NCBI GenBank assembly: GCA_022800665.1
Contig: JAAWQS010000020.1
Span: 1-40,159, forward strand
Source of the DNA: Oscillospiraceae bacterium
Lineage (GTDB): Bacteria; Bacillota; Clostridia; Oscillospirales; Oscillospiraceae
Reading direction: 5' to 3'
DNA: 40,159 nt
The translations under genes were made by a program, and so were the position numbers. A model generated the notes under the pieces. The model was not told the DNA's origin. It worked only from the letters and a program-made list of their open reading frames with translations, and ran no database searches. Shown piece after piece: positions 22,015 to 29,900 of this stretch (position 1 is the stretch's first letter; each line of letters starts with the position of its first letter).

Positions 22015-22200
22015 AGCGGGCTCCGCCCGCCCAAAATTGAAATTCATCTACCGCACGGAAGAACGGCCCCGCCCCGCCGGGGCCGTGGCTCTCGCCGCCA
22101 CCAGCGGCGAGAGCGCAAGCATAGCAAAAATGTACATTTTTGCGCTTGCAGGGGTGAACCCCTGACCCCTATGCCGCCTGTGGGCGGAAAGTCTGCATAA
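22015..22200. other. Probable origin of transfer (oriT)
   Basis: A gene-free stretch before mobC holds four ordered hairpins. ACGGCCCC/GGGGCCGT lies at 22063-22086 (8 bp). CTCTCGCCGC/GCGGCGAGAG lies at 22089-22113 (10 bp). The perfect palindrome GCAAAAATGTACATTTTTGC (22124-22143) is nested inside GCAAGC (22115-22120) and GCTTGC (22144-22149). AGGGGT (22150-22155) can pair with ACCCCT at either 22158-22163 or 22165-22170. Position immediately upstream of mobC plus nested inverted repeats is typical of an oriT. The nick site cannot be placed from sequence alone. Confidence 0.75.
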
Positions 22201-22212
22201 AAAGGAGTGCCG

Positions 22213-22524
22213 ATGAAGAAGGAGAAGCATCATCTGCATATTGAACTAACGCCGGAACAGTATCAACGGCTCTCTAACCAAGCCAAACAGTGCGGCCTCA
22301 GTAAACGCGCGTATTTCGTTCGGCTCATTGACGGAACGCCGGTCAAGACCCGTCCATCCCAGGAGATCAAGGAGCTGCGCACGGAGATTCACCATATCGG
22401 CAATAACATCAATCAGATCGCCAGGAGTGTCAACCAGGGGATTGCCAGGGCTGAGGATGCCAAACGTGGACTGTGTCTGCTGGATCAGGTCTATGAGTTG
22501 ATGTATCAGATTGCCAAAAAGTAG
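22213..22524 (+). CDS. mobC: MobC-like relaxosome protein
   Basis: 103 aa. An N-terminal ribbon-helix-helix-like region (HHLHIELTPEQYQRLSNQAKQCGLSKRAYFVRLI) precedes the conserved MobC C-terminal helix motif HHIGNNINQIARSVN. MobC binds oriT and helps the relaxase open the strands. ATG 22213 is 6 nt after AAAAGGAG; GTG 22207 overlaps the ribosome site. Normally the relaxase follows directly, but here three metabolic-type genes intervene. Confidence 0.88.
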   Translation: MKKEKHHLHIELTPEQYQRLSNQAKQCGLSKRAYFVRLIDGTPVKTRPSQEIKELRTEIHHIGNNINQIARSVNQGIARAEDAKRGLCLLDQVYELMYQIAKK

Positions 22525-22532
22525 ACCCACCC

Positions 22533-22561
22533 TTGCATCAGGCAGCAAAATACGGTATAAT
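22533..22561 (+). promoter_or_regulatory. Sigma-A promoter of the HD-HAD-HD cassette
   Basis: TTGCAT (22533-22538) is separated by exactly 17 nt from a perfect TATAAT (22556-22561). It starts 9 nt after the mobC stop and ends about 28 nt before the first HD gene, giving the cassette its own transcription. Confidence 0.7.
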
Positions 22562-22589
22562 CGGACATCATATGCAGGGGGGAAATTAC

Positions 22590-23075
22590 ATGACTGTCGC
22601 AGAAATTACAGAAAAAATGATCGGCTATTCCAACGGCAACCGCCGCGACATCAATCACTTTCTGAAGGTCTACGCCTACGCGAAAACGATAGGAGAATGT
22701 GAACATCTGGATCAGGATACGCAAATGGTTCTGGAGGTTGCGGCTCTTGTCCATGACATCGCCTGTCCCTTGTGCCGCGAAAAGTATGGCAGCACGGAGG
22801 GGAAGCTTCAGGAGCAGGAGGGACCGGCTTTGACCGTAGAATTTTTGCGGGACAGCGGTCTGCCTGAGAAACAAATAGACAGGATCGCTTATCTGGTCGG
22901 GCATCACCATACGCTCCATGATGTGGACGGCTTGGACTATCAGATTCTCCTGGAGGCGGACTATCTGGTCAATGCCGATGAGAGCCACTACCCAAGAGAG
23001 AATATTGAAAATATGCTCGAAAAGGTCTTTCGGACAAAAACAGGGAAACAGATCCTCAAGTCTATGTACCTATAA
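22590..23075 (+). CDS. HD-domain phosphohydrolase
   Basis: 161 aa. Metal-binding HD signature: N-terminal DINHFLKVYAYAKTIG (His), then LVHDIACP (HD, about residues 54-55), then GHHHTLHD and an acidic EADYLVNADES. HD proteins cleave phosphate esters of nucleotides, including alarmones and cyclic nucleotides; the substrate here is unknown. ATG 22590 follows a GGGGGGAAA site. The stop overlaps the next ATG by 1 nt (TAATG), so it is coupled to the HAD gene. No close paralogy with the second HD protein downstream is obvious, only the shared fold. Confidence 0.8.
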   Translation: MTVAEITEKMIGYSNGNRRDINHFLKVYAYAKTIGECEHLDQDTQMVLEVAALVHDIACPLCREKYGSTEGKLQEQEGPALTVEFLRDSGLPEKQIDRIAYLVGHHHTLHDVDGLDYQILLEADYLVNADESHYPRENIENMLEKVFRTKTGKQILKSMYL

Positions 23076-23566
23076 TGGAAACAGGAAATATCATTTTTCT
23101 GGACATTGACGGCGTAATTTGTACCACGCTGAGTACCCAAATCAGCACCCTGCTCCGGCTTCCGCTGGAGAGGCAGATCTTTGATCCACTGGCGCTGTAC
23201 TGGCTCCGATGGCTGGTCCACCGCAGTGGGGCGAAGATCATTCTCTGTTCTTCCTGGCGGGATGCGCTGGAGGTAGACGATCCGCTGTGCAAAGCATTCG
23301 TCAAGAATCTGTACGACCGCCTCGCCCGGAATGGAACGCCGATTGCGGACGCGGCTCCCCGGCTTCCAAATGGTGACAAAGGGGAGGATATTCTGGCGTG
23401 GCTGGCGGAGAACTCTTGCGCACGATATGTGATTCTGGACGATCACGACTGCTTTGCGTTGGGAGCGCAGGTTCGCCAGTATTGGATACCCATTCCCGTG
23501 GATAGAGGATTACGCCGCCGCGAGGCAAAGGCAGCGCTTCAACTGCTGCAAAACGACTCAAAATAA
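23075..23566 (+). CDS. HAD-domain phosphatase, RNA-repair-type
   Basis: 163 aa. The nucleophile motif IIFLDIDGVI (DxD, residues about 10-12), motif II AKIILCSSWRDAL and a final acidic VILDDHDCF fit the HAD superfamily. The short form with SSWR and DD resembles the HAD domain found in Swiss-army-knife RNA-repair proteins. The family assignment is by pattern; function as a 5'/3' end phosphatase is inference. It is flanked on both sides by HD phosphohydrolases in one operon. Confidence 0.78.
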   Translation: METGNIIFLDIDGVICTTLSTQISTLLRLPLERQIFDPLALYWLRWLVHRSGAKIILCSSWRDALEVDDPLCKAFVKNLYDRLARNGTPIADAAPRLPNGDKGEDILAWLAENSCARYVILDDHDCFALGAQVRQYWIPIPVDRGLRRREAKAALQLLQNDSK

Positions 23567-23581
23567 TTGGGAGGATTGAAA

Positions 23582-24046
23582 ATGGGACGGCTGAAAGAAT
23601 TGCGAAAATATGTGGATCAGGAGCTGGAGCAGATGTCCGATGCGGGAAAGCGGACAGGCGCAATCGCCCATCTCTATGGTGTTTCTCTGGCGGCAGCAAT
23701 GCTTGCCAAAAAGCGTGGCCTTGACCCGGAACTGGCCTCCATGTCCGCTATGCTCCATGATCTCCATGCGTATAAAAGCGGCAGTTATGAGGACCATGCC
23801 CATAAAGGGGCGGAACTGGCCAGGGAGATTCTCGGAACGCTGGGACTGACAACTGCGGAGGAAACAGAAACAATTTGTTCCGCTATTTTTCACCATGATG
23901 ACAAGCAGGTCGTTGACAGTCCTATGGATGAACTTCTGAAGGATGCGGATGTCATTCATCACTGTATGAATGATGTTTCTAAGGCAGTGAAAGACAAGGA
24001 AATGGCTCGATACGAGAGTATTTGTAGAGAATTTGGAATGGCATAA
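23582..24046 (+). CDS. Second HD-domain phosphohydrolase
   Basis: 154 aa. HD signature: H-L-Y-G-V-S, MLHDLHAYKSG (HD at about 58-59), EDHAHKGAELA and IFHHDDKQVVD, ending with ELLKDADVIHHCMND. This arrangement is typical of small soluble HD hydrolases. ATG 23582 follows GGGAGG; the in-frame TTG codons upstream overlap the ribosome site. Last gene of the cassette; a terminator follows. Confidence 0.8.
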   Translation: MGRLKELRKYVDQELEQMSDAGKRTGAIAHLYGVSLAAAMLAKKRGLDPELASMSAMLHDLHAYKSGSYEDHAHKGAELAREILGTLGLTTAEETETICSAIFHHDDKQVVDSPMDELLKDADVIHHCMNDVSKAVKDKEMARYESICREFGMA

Positions 24047-24072
24047 ATTCCGAGATATTGATACCCACTCCA

Positions 24073-24105
24073 GGGCAGGCTCATCTGAGTCTGCTCTCGT
24101 TTTTG
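24073..24105 (+). terminator. Terminator after the HD-HAD-HD cassette
   Basis: GCAGGCTCA (24075-24083) can pair with TGAGTCTGC (24086-24094), with one G-T pair; the tight loop means the top pairs are likely open. A TTTTT run begins at 24100. It isolates the cassette from the relaxase gene that starts at 24119. Confidence 0.65.
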
Positions 24106-24118
24106 TAGGAGGTGATCA

Positions 24119-25522
24119 GTGGCAGTCACAAAAATCCTGGCACGAAAGGGCCGGCTGGACATTGGCATCAAATACGTCCTCAACGGCGATAAGACTGAGG
24201 ATCACGTTTTGACCGCTACATTGAATTGCGATCCGGGCCGGGAATACCGGCAGATGATGGATACCAAACAAGCTGTTGGCAAAACGGATGGGGTGCAATA
24301 TTACCACATCATCCAGTCCTTTCAACCGGGAGAGGTTACCCCGGAACAGGCGCTGGAGATAGCGAAGGAGTTTGCAGCGGAACATCTGTCCGGCTATGAG
24401 GTGGTCATCGGTACCCACGCGGATCGTGGTCACATCCACTCGCATCTGGTGTTCAATTCCGTCAGCTGTGAAACCGGCGAAAAGTACCACAGCAACGCCC
24501 AGACCTACTACCAACAGATCCGGGCCATCTCAGACAGGCTGTGCCGTGAGCATGGGCTGTCTGTTATTATGCAGGGCGGTTCCGGCAAGGCAGTCAGCTA
24601 TATCGAATGGCTTCGGCAATCCAAAGGGCAGCCTACCTTTCGCGCCATGCTGGAGGCGGACCTGCGGACGGCAATTGAGGATGCCAACGACATGGGACAT
24701 TTCCATATGCTCATGGAGCATATGGGGTATGAGATTCACCATGGTAACCGGCTGGGCTTCCGGCTGCGGGGCCAGGAGCGATTCATGTATCCAGGCCGGA
24801 AAAATCCGCTGTTCACCAAGGACGGAATCCGTGCTGCGATCCTGGGGAATCTGGAGGTAATCGAGGCGGGACAGCGGTCCGCGGTGATTCACCATCCACG
24901 CTATCAGCCGTATAAAAAGCATCCGAAATATACCGGATTTATGGCGCTATATGTCCATTACCTCTATGTGTTGGGGAAGATCGGTGAGCGGCAGTATCCG
25001 CCCAAAATGACGCCGCAGCTCAAGGCCGAGGTGATGAAATTTGAGCAGCACCGGGAGCAATTCGCATTCCTGCGGGATAACGGCATTAGCACCCAGGCGG
25101 ATATTGATGCGTTCCAAGTCCGTACAAAGGAAACGCTGGCCACACTGACCAAGCAGCGTACCATCCTCAATGTTCGGAAAAAGAAGCGTAAAAAACTGTA
25201 CGCTGCTCTGACGGATATAGAGGCTCTGGCCCAGGCAAAACAGCTCTATGAGGACGGCATTTCCGGTATGGAGGCGGAGTATGCCCAGTACCTGGAGGCG
25301 GTGGCCGTGCTGGAGCAATGCGATATCCCCAGGGAGCAGCTCGCCAGTGAAAAAGCGGACATTTATGAACAGCTCTCTGAGGTCAACCGAAAGATTCGTG
25401 CGGAGCGAAAAAAGCAGGCTATGTGCCAAGCAATTCTGAACGAAATCCCTCGCATAGAAAAAGAGATTCAGCAAATTGAACACGAAAAGGAGGTGTCGCG
25501 CAATGAATATCGGAGGCGGTGA
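24119..25522 (+). CDS. Relaxase (MobP-type relaxase/mobilization nuclease)
   Basis: 467 aa with a GTG start after TAGGAGGTGATCA. The N-terminal relaxase domain (to about 250) shows motif III as GTHADRGHIHSHLVFNSV (H-x-x-x-D-x-x-H-x-H-x-H, about 98-115), the metal-binding triad, and a conserved N-terminal YVLNGDKT-type Tyr region (about 19) that is the likely nicking residue. The C-terminal half is helical and charged (coiled coil from about 330). It nicks oriT and stays on the 5' end during transfer. The 3' end overlaps pcfB by 20 nt. Confidence 0.9.
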   Translation: MAVTKILARKGRLDIGIKYVLNGDKTEDHVLTATLNCDPGREYRQMMDTKQAVGKTDGVQYYHIIQSFQPGEVTPEQALEIAKEFAAEHLSGYEVVIGTHADRGHIHSHLVFNSVSCETGEKYHSNAQTYYQQIRAISDRLCREHGLSVIMQGGSGKAVSYIEWLRQSKGQPTFRAMLEADLRTAIEDANDMGHFHMLMEHMGYEIHHGNRLGFRLRGQERFMYPGRKNPLFTKDGIRAAILGNLEVIEAGQRSAVIHHPRYQPYKKHPKYTGFMALYVHYLYVLGKIGERQYPPKMTPQLKAEVMKFEQHREQFAFLRDNGISTQADIDAFQVRTKETLATLTKQRTILNVRKKKRKKLYAALTDIEALAQAKQLYEDGISGMEAEYAQYLEAVAVLEQCDIPREQLASEKADIYEQLSEVNRKIRAERKKQAMCQAILNEIPRIEKEIQQIEHEKEVSRNEYRRR

Positions 25523-26210
25523 AGCTGCTGATCAGATGGTACGCATGATGCTGTCAGGCAGCGAAGTGGCCGTCCGGCTGAGCGGATCGGCGCTGAAGAA
25601 TCTGCTGGCGCTGTCGTTGGCGCTGGCAAAGGACCACAAGAAAATTTCCGGTAAGGTGAACATGGCGCAGATGCTGAAGGAAACGCGGGACCTGCGCACG
25701 TTCCCTATGATGCCGGAGCAATTTAAGGCGTTCCGAAAGCTGGCCAGGAAACATAAGTTACTGTATTCCTCCATCCACGATAAGGATGATCGAGGCAAGC
25801 TGATTGACGTGGTTCTGCCAGTCACGGAACTGGACCGGGCCAACCTTATTTTTGAGAGAATGAAACAGCCGTTGGGCCGTCCAGAGCATCAGGTACCAGA
25901 GCAGGACCCAGCGAGGCCGCGACAGGAAGCCCCAGAACGCCGGGAGGCGGAGCGGAGCGGCCAGGACCACACCCAAGAGGCACCACCCCCACAGCGCCCC
26001 CAGCAGGAGCGGGGAGGCGGCGATTCTCCGTTGCAGCCCGACTCGCACGATACCAGAACCAGCTCCAATACACCCGCCAAAGTCAAGATTACGAAGATGA
26101 CGAGTGAGCGGCCTTCTGTCGAGGGCCGGCTGAAAGGGTATCGGGAGCAGTTGGATAGGGCGAAGAAATCTGTGCCGGTTAAGGTCAAATCCAGGCCGAA
26201 ATCGAGGTGA
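25503..26210 (+). CDS. pcfB: PcfB-family protein (DUF3801), T4SS accessory
   Basis: 235 aa. The N-terminal half (about 1-125) matches the PcfB/DUF3801 family (SALKNLLALSLALAKD, MPEQFKAFRKLARKHKLLYSSIHDKDD). The C-terminal half is a Pro/Glu/Arg-rich disordered segment with a basic tail. PcfB-type factors link relaxase and coupling protein. ATG 25503 lies 9 nt after AAGGAGGT and within the relaxase end. Confidence 0.85.
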   Translation: MNIGGGEAADQMVRMMLSGSEVAVRLSGSALKNLLALSLALAKDHKKISGKVNMAQMLKETRDLRTFPMMPEQFKAFRKLARKHKLLYSSIHDKDDRGKLIDVVLPVTELDRANLIFERMKQPLGRPEHQVPEQDPARPRQEAPERREAERSGQDHTQEAPPPQRPQQERGGGDSPLQPDSHDTRTSSNTPAKVKITKMTSERPSVEGRLKGYREQLDRAKKSVPVKVKSRPKSR

Positions 26211-26216
26211 GATGGC

Positions 26217-27995
26217 TTGAATCAGACTGCAAAGACCAACAATGCGGTTCTCTATCTGTTCCTGTACATTCCCGTAATCTGGGCGGCGCTGCTCATTGCA
26301 CAGTCCCTGGGCGGAGGTCTGCCGGAACTGATAAACAATCTGACCGTCGCGTTGGACAACCCATTCGACATCCACTGGACAGACAAAAGTGCTGCTTCAA
26401 TTTTAGCCTGTTCTGTGGCTTATATGATGGGCCTGCTGCTCTATACCTCCAGCCAAGGCAACACCCGGCGTGGCGAGGAACATGGTTCCGCCACTTGGGG
26501 AAATCCCAGAGAAATCAACGCCATGTTCTGCCAAAAGAAAAACAAGCTATTGACTCAAAATGTACGCTTGGGATTGGACACCCATAAGCATCGCAGGTCA
26601 CTGAATGTGCTGGTAATTGGCGGTTCCGGCGCTGCCAAAACTCGGAGCTATGTGCTTCCCAATATCATGGAGGCGAACACAAATTACGTCATTACAGATC
26701 CAAAAATGGAGGTCCTGATCGCTACCGGCGGATACCTGAAAGAGCAGGGATATGATATCCGTGTGCTGAATTTGGTAAACCTGGAACAGAGCGATGGATA
26801 CAACCCTTTTCGGTATTTGCAGGACGAAAAAGACGCACTAAAACTGGTAAATAATCTGATTCAAGCAACCACTCCAAAGGGTAGTCATGAGTCGGACCCA
26901 TTCTGGACAAAGGCCGAAACCGCTCTGCTGCAGGCAATCATTTTGATGCTATTTCAGGAGGCTCCGGAGTACGAACAGAACTTCTCTATGGTCATGCGGG
27001 CACTGGAATATGCTGAGGTACGGGAGGACGATGACGAGTATGTTTCGCCTCTCGATTTGCTGTTCCAAGCAATGGAACGGGAGAATCCGAAAAGCGTTGC
27101 GGTACGTCAATATAAGGTCTTCAAGCAAGCCGCCGGCAAGACAGCTAAGTCCATTTTAGTGTCTGCCGCTGTCCGTTTGGCGCCCTTTAATCTGCCGCAA
27201 GTTCAGGCCATTACAAATCATGATGACATGGATTTGTATACACTTGGAGAAAAGAAATGTGCGCTGTATGCAGTCATTCCAGACAACGACTCGACCTTCA
27301 ATTTTTTAGTGAGTCTGCTCTACTCGCAAGCATTCCAGGCGTTGTATTACAGCGCCGACCAGATCCATCATGGCGCACTGCCTTGTCACGTTCATTTCAT
27401 TCTGGATGAATTCGCAGCTATGCCCCTGCCAGGCTTCACACGGGAGCTGGCAACCATGCGTTCCCGGAATATCTCGGCAAGCACAATTATTCAGAATATG
27501 GCGCAAATCAAGGAACTTTATAAGGATTCTTGGGAAACAATTCCGGGTAATTCGGACACCTTATTGTATCTTGGCGGGAACGAATCCAGCACCCATGAGT
27601 ACATCTCCAAAGCACTTGGAAAAGGAACGATTGATACCAAAACGCATGGCGAAACGAAGGGTAAATCCGGCTCTTATTCCACTAATTTTCAGCAAAGTGG
27701 CCGTGAACTTTTAACGCCAGACGAAGTGCGAAAACTGGACAACCGGTATGCCATCCTGTTTATCCGCGGTGCATCGCCTGTGATGGACCTGAAGTATGAC
27801 CTGACCAGACATCCAGCCATCCACCGCACCAACAACGGCGGCGCGCCGCCCTACATTCATCATCAAGAGAAACCACAAAACTGGCTTCCGGGCAAACCGT
27901 TGTTTGCTTCGGAAGCCGATATTTTTTATGAAGATAAGGAGAATGAAATCCATGAAAAAGAAACAGACATCCCCGAAGAACACCCTGAACCATGA
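26217..27995 (+). CDS. virD4: VirD4/TraG-type coupling protein (T4CP), unusual Walker A
   Basis: 592 aa with a TTG start about 6 nt after GAGGTGAG. Two N-terminal transmembrane segments (about 12-33, 60-80) precede the ATPase domain. The Walker A reads GGSGAAKTR (135-143): the usual GxxxxGK[ST] Gly before Lys is Ala (residue 140, codon GCC). Walker B is HFILDEFAAMP (about 396). Later the motif LGGNESSTHEYISKALGKGT is typical of ICE T4CPs. T4CPs pass the nucleoprotein complex to the channel. Whether the Ala weakens nucleotide binding or is normal for this clade cannot be told here. Confidence 0.9.
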   Translation: MNQTAKTNNAVLYLFLYIPVIWAALLIAQSLGGGLPELINNLTVALDNPFDIHWTDKSAASILACSVAYMMGLLLYTSSQGNTRRGEEHGSATWGNPREINAMFCQKKNKLLTQNVRLGLDTHKHRRSLNVLVIGGSGAAKTRSYVLPNIMEANTNYVITDPKMEVLIATGGYLKEQGYDIRVLNLVNLEQSDGYNPFRYLQDEKDALKLVNNLIQATTPKGSHESDPFWTKAETALLQAIILMLFQEAPEYEQNFSMVMRALEYAEVREDDDEYVSPLDLLFQAMERENPKSVAVRQYKVFKQAAGKTAKSILVSAAVRLAPFNLPQVQAITNHDDMDLYTLGEKKCALYAVIPDNDSTFNFLVSLLYSQAFQALYYSADQIHHGALPCHVHFILDEFAAMPLPGFTRELATMRSRNISASTIIQNMAQIKELYKDSWETIPGNSDTLLYLGGNESSTHEYISKALGKGTIDTKTHGETKGKSGSYSTNFQQSGRELLTPDEVRKLDNRYAILFIRGASPVMDLKYDLTRHPAIHRTNNGGAPPYIHHQEKPQNWLPGKPLFASEADIFYEDKENEIHEKETDIPEEHPEP

Positions 27996-28311
27996 CCGCG
28001 CTTTTGAGCGCAAAGCGCACCGGCTGTACGGCGCTGCGGCCTGCTTCGTCCTAGTGCTGACTGCTATGATTGCTCCCGCCTACGCTGCTGGCGGCGGCGA
28101 TCCGCTGACGGTTGTCACCAATTTGAGCAACTTCATCTTTTCCCTGATCCGGGCCGTGGGCATGATCCTGCTGGGGTTCGGTGTACTCCAGGTCGGTATG
28201 TCCCTTAAAAGCCATGACCCGTCCCAGAGAGCCAACGGTATCATGACGGTTGCAGGCGGCATCGTGATCACATTTACAAAGGAAATTCTCACTCTTATCA
28301 CCGGCGGTTAA
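27952..28311 (+). CDS. Maff2-family mobile-element membrane protein
   Basis: 119 aa. The N-terminus is basic, followed by a signal-like segment (AAACFVLVLTAMIAPAYAA) and two hydrophobic helices (FIFSLIRAVGMILLGFGVLQVG; a C-terminal MTVAGGIVITFTKEIL). This resembles VirB2-like pilin topology. Its place between VirD4 and the VirB6-like gene fits the Maff2 family. ATG 27952 is chosen because AAGGAGA ends right at ATG 27943; the gene overlaps virD4 by 44 nt. Confidence 0.75.
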   Translation: MKKKQTSPKNTLNHDRAFERKAHRLYGAAACFVLVLTAMIAPAYAAGGGDPLTVVTNLSNFIFSLIRAVGMILLGFGVLQVGMSLKSHDPSQRANGIMTVAGGIVITFTKEILTLITGG

Positions 28312-28323
28312 TCGACTGAAACA

Positions 28324-28347
28324 GGGAGGACGCGGGTGCGTCCTCCC
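28324..28347 (+). terminator. Perfect 10-bp hairpin, attenuator or mRNA stabiliser
   Basis: GGGAGGACGC (28324-28333) pairs with GCGTCCTCCC (28338-28347) around GGGT. No T run follows, so it may protect the Maff2 mRNA or reduce read-through to the VirB6-like gene rather than stop transcription. Confidence 0.5.
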
Positions 28348-28377
28348 ACCCGCTATCCCAATTCGGAGGTGATGTGA

Positions 28378-29223
28378 GTGGGAAGTGGAAACTGGATCAT
28401 AGACAATCTCAACTCCGCCCTGGATACCTGGGATGACCGGCTGTCAGAGATTTGGACGCTGATCAGCACCAGCCCGGAAAATTTTAAGGGCGGTGGCATC
28501 TGGGCTGTGATCCTGAATATAAACGATGGTCTGAAAGCCGTTGGGTACGCATTACTGGTTCTGTTTTTCGTGATGGGTGTAGTCAAAACCTGCGGCTCTT
28601 TTGCCGAATTAAAACGGCCCGAATTAGCCTTCAAGTGCTTTGTCCGCTTTGTTCTCGCGCAGGCTGCAGTGACCTGGGGGTTGGAGCTTATGACGGCGCT
28701 GTTCAGCATTGCCCAGGGTATGGTATCTCAGATTATGAGTTCGTCCGGGATGACAGCGATGTCCGCCACGGCCCTGCCGGACGAAATGATTGACATCATA
28801 AAAGACGTAGGATTCCTGGACAGCATCCCACTATGGGCTGTAACATTGCTGGGGTCCCTCTTTATCTGGGTGCTGTCTTTGGTAATGATTCTAACAGTTT
28901 ACTCCCGGTTTTTCAAGCTCTATATGGCGACCGCGATTGCGCCGGTTCCTTTGGCCAGTTTCGCAGGACAGCCCTCCAGCAGCATCGGCATGGCGTTCAT
29001 CAAGAGCTACGCCGCGATCTGTCTGGAGGGCTGTATGATCGTGTTGTCCTGTGTCATTTTTTCGCAGTTTGCATCTACGCCGCCTGCTATTTCCGACACC
29101 AGTTTGTCCGCTACGACCATCGTCTGGAATTATGTTGGCGAACTGATTTTCAATATGCTGGTGCTGGTCGGGACCATAAAAATGAGCGATAGGATTGTCC
29201 GGGAACTAATGGGATTAGGGTAA
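28378..29223 (+). CDS. VirB6/TrbL-like membrane protein
   Basis: 281 aa, GTG start after GGAGGTGAT. Hydrophobic segments are visible at about 45-66, 80-105, 150-178, 180-200, 212-235 and 250-270. This multi-pass pattern and the position after Maff2 match the polytopic inner-membrane channel component of Firmicute T4SSs. The N-terminal 35 residues are soluble (WIIDNLNSALDTWDDRL). Confidence 0.8.
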   Translation: MGSGNWIIDNLNSALDTWDDRLSEIWTLISTSPENFKGGGIWAVILNINDGLKAVGYALLVLFFVMGVVKTCGSFAELKRPELAFKCFVRFVLAQAAVTWGLELMTALFSIAQGMVSQIMSSSGMTAMSATALPDEMIDIIKDVGFLDSIPLWAVTLLGSLFIWVLSLVMILTVYSRFFKLYMATAIAPVPLASFAGQPSSSIGMAFIKSYAAICLEGCMIVLSCVIFSQFASTPPAISDTSLSATTIVWNYVGELIFNMLVLVGTIKMSDRIVRELMGLG

Positions 29224-29448
29224 AATGGCGGCGAATTTCTTTGCCAGTGTGATCAGCCAGGACAGGGCCATCAGGCCAACAAGAGCAAAAAAGATACTAT
29301 CCGCCAGCGCGGTGTTCGTCAGGTACCAAGAACGAAATACGGTCGGTACGACAATTGCGTATGCCATTGGAATGCCCAGGCGCAGGCGGAGGGCCAGCCG
29401 GAACAATACCGGCAAAAATAGCAAACCTAATCCAAATACAAATGCCAT
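29215..29448 (-). CDS. Small membrane protein encoded antisense between VirB6-like and PrgI
   Basis: 77 aa on the minus strand, convergent with the VirB6-like gene (9-nt overlap of the stop ends). It has two or three hydrophobic helices (VFGLGLLFLPVLFRLALRL; AYAIVVPTVF; SIFFALVGLMALSWLITLAKK). ATG 29448 follows AAGGGGG. Gene-like features are its hydrophobic protein pattern, its Shine-Dalgarno and its own candidate promoter (29478-29506). Role unknown; it could limit expression of the T4SS by antisense transcription, or act as an entry-exclusion protein (inference). Confidence 0.65.
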   Translation of the reverse strand: MAFVFGLGLLFLPVLFRLALRLRLGIPMAYAIVVPTVFRSWYLTNTALADSIFFALVGLMALSWLITLAKKFAAILP

Positions 29449-29477
29449 GCTGCAACCCCCTTCGGTAATTTTGTGGC

Positions 29478-29506
29478 ATGGTACCATAAGCAGGCGGATT
29501 TTGCAA
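29478..29506 (-). promoter_or_regulatory. Candidate promoter for the antisense membrane gene
   Basis: On the minus strand TTGCAA (29506-29501) is 17 nt from TACCAT (29483-29478). It lies about 30 nt before the ATG at 29448. The -10 is imperfect, so confidence is modest. Confidence 0.35.
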
Positions 29507-29546
29507 CCGTCTGTCTGTCAAATCTTGAGAAATCGAGGTGAATCAT

Positions 29547-29900
29547 ATGGAAGTCCGTATCAATAAAGAAGTACGGAATTATCAGGAAAGCGTCCTGTTC
29601 GGATTATCGCTGCGGCAGTTGGTGTTCGCGCTGCTGGCAGTACTGGTCGCCGTGGGCGTGTACTTTGGACTGCGAAGCGTGATTGGAACCGGGGAGATCG
29701 GCTGGGTGTGTATCCTGGCTGCGTTCCCCTTCGCCTTGGGCGGATTCTTCACCTACAATGGCATGACGCTGGAGCAGTTCCTCGTAGCCGTCATCCGCTC
29801 GGAACTGCTGTATCCCAGATGTTTGGTGTTTAAAGCGGATAATTTGTACGCCAAACTGCTGGAAAACTCTTCGATTAAGGAGGCATTGCAGATTGATTAA
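29547..29900 (+). CDS. prgI: PrgI-family T4SS membrane protein
   Basis: 117 aa. Start MEVRINKEVRNYQESVLFGLSLRQL, two transmembrane helices (VFALLAVLVAVGVYFGL; WVCILAAFPFALGGFF) and a C-terminal soluble end, matching the PrgI/VirB3-like subunit that accompanies VirB4. ATG 29547 follows GAGGTGA. The stop overlaps the VirB4 TTG start by 8 nt. Confidence 0.88.
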   Translation: MEVRINKEVRNYQESVLFGLSLRQLVFALLAVLVAVGVYFGLRSVIGTGEIGWVCILAAFPFALGGFFTYNGMTLEQFLVAVIRSELLYPRCLVFKADNLYAKLLENSSIKEALQID

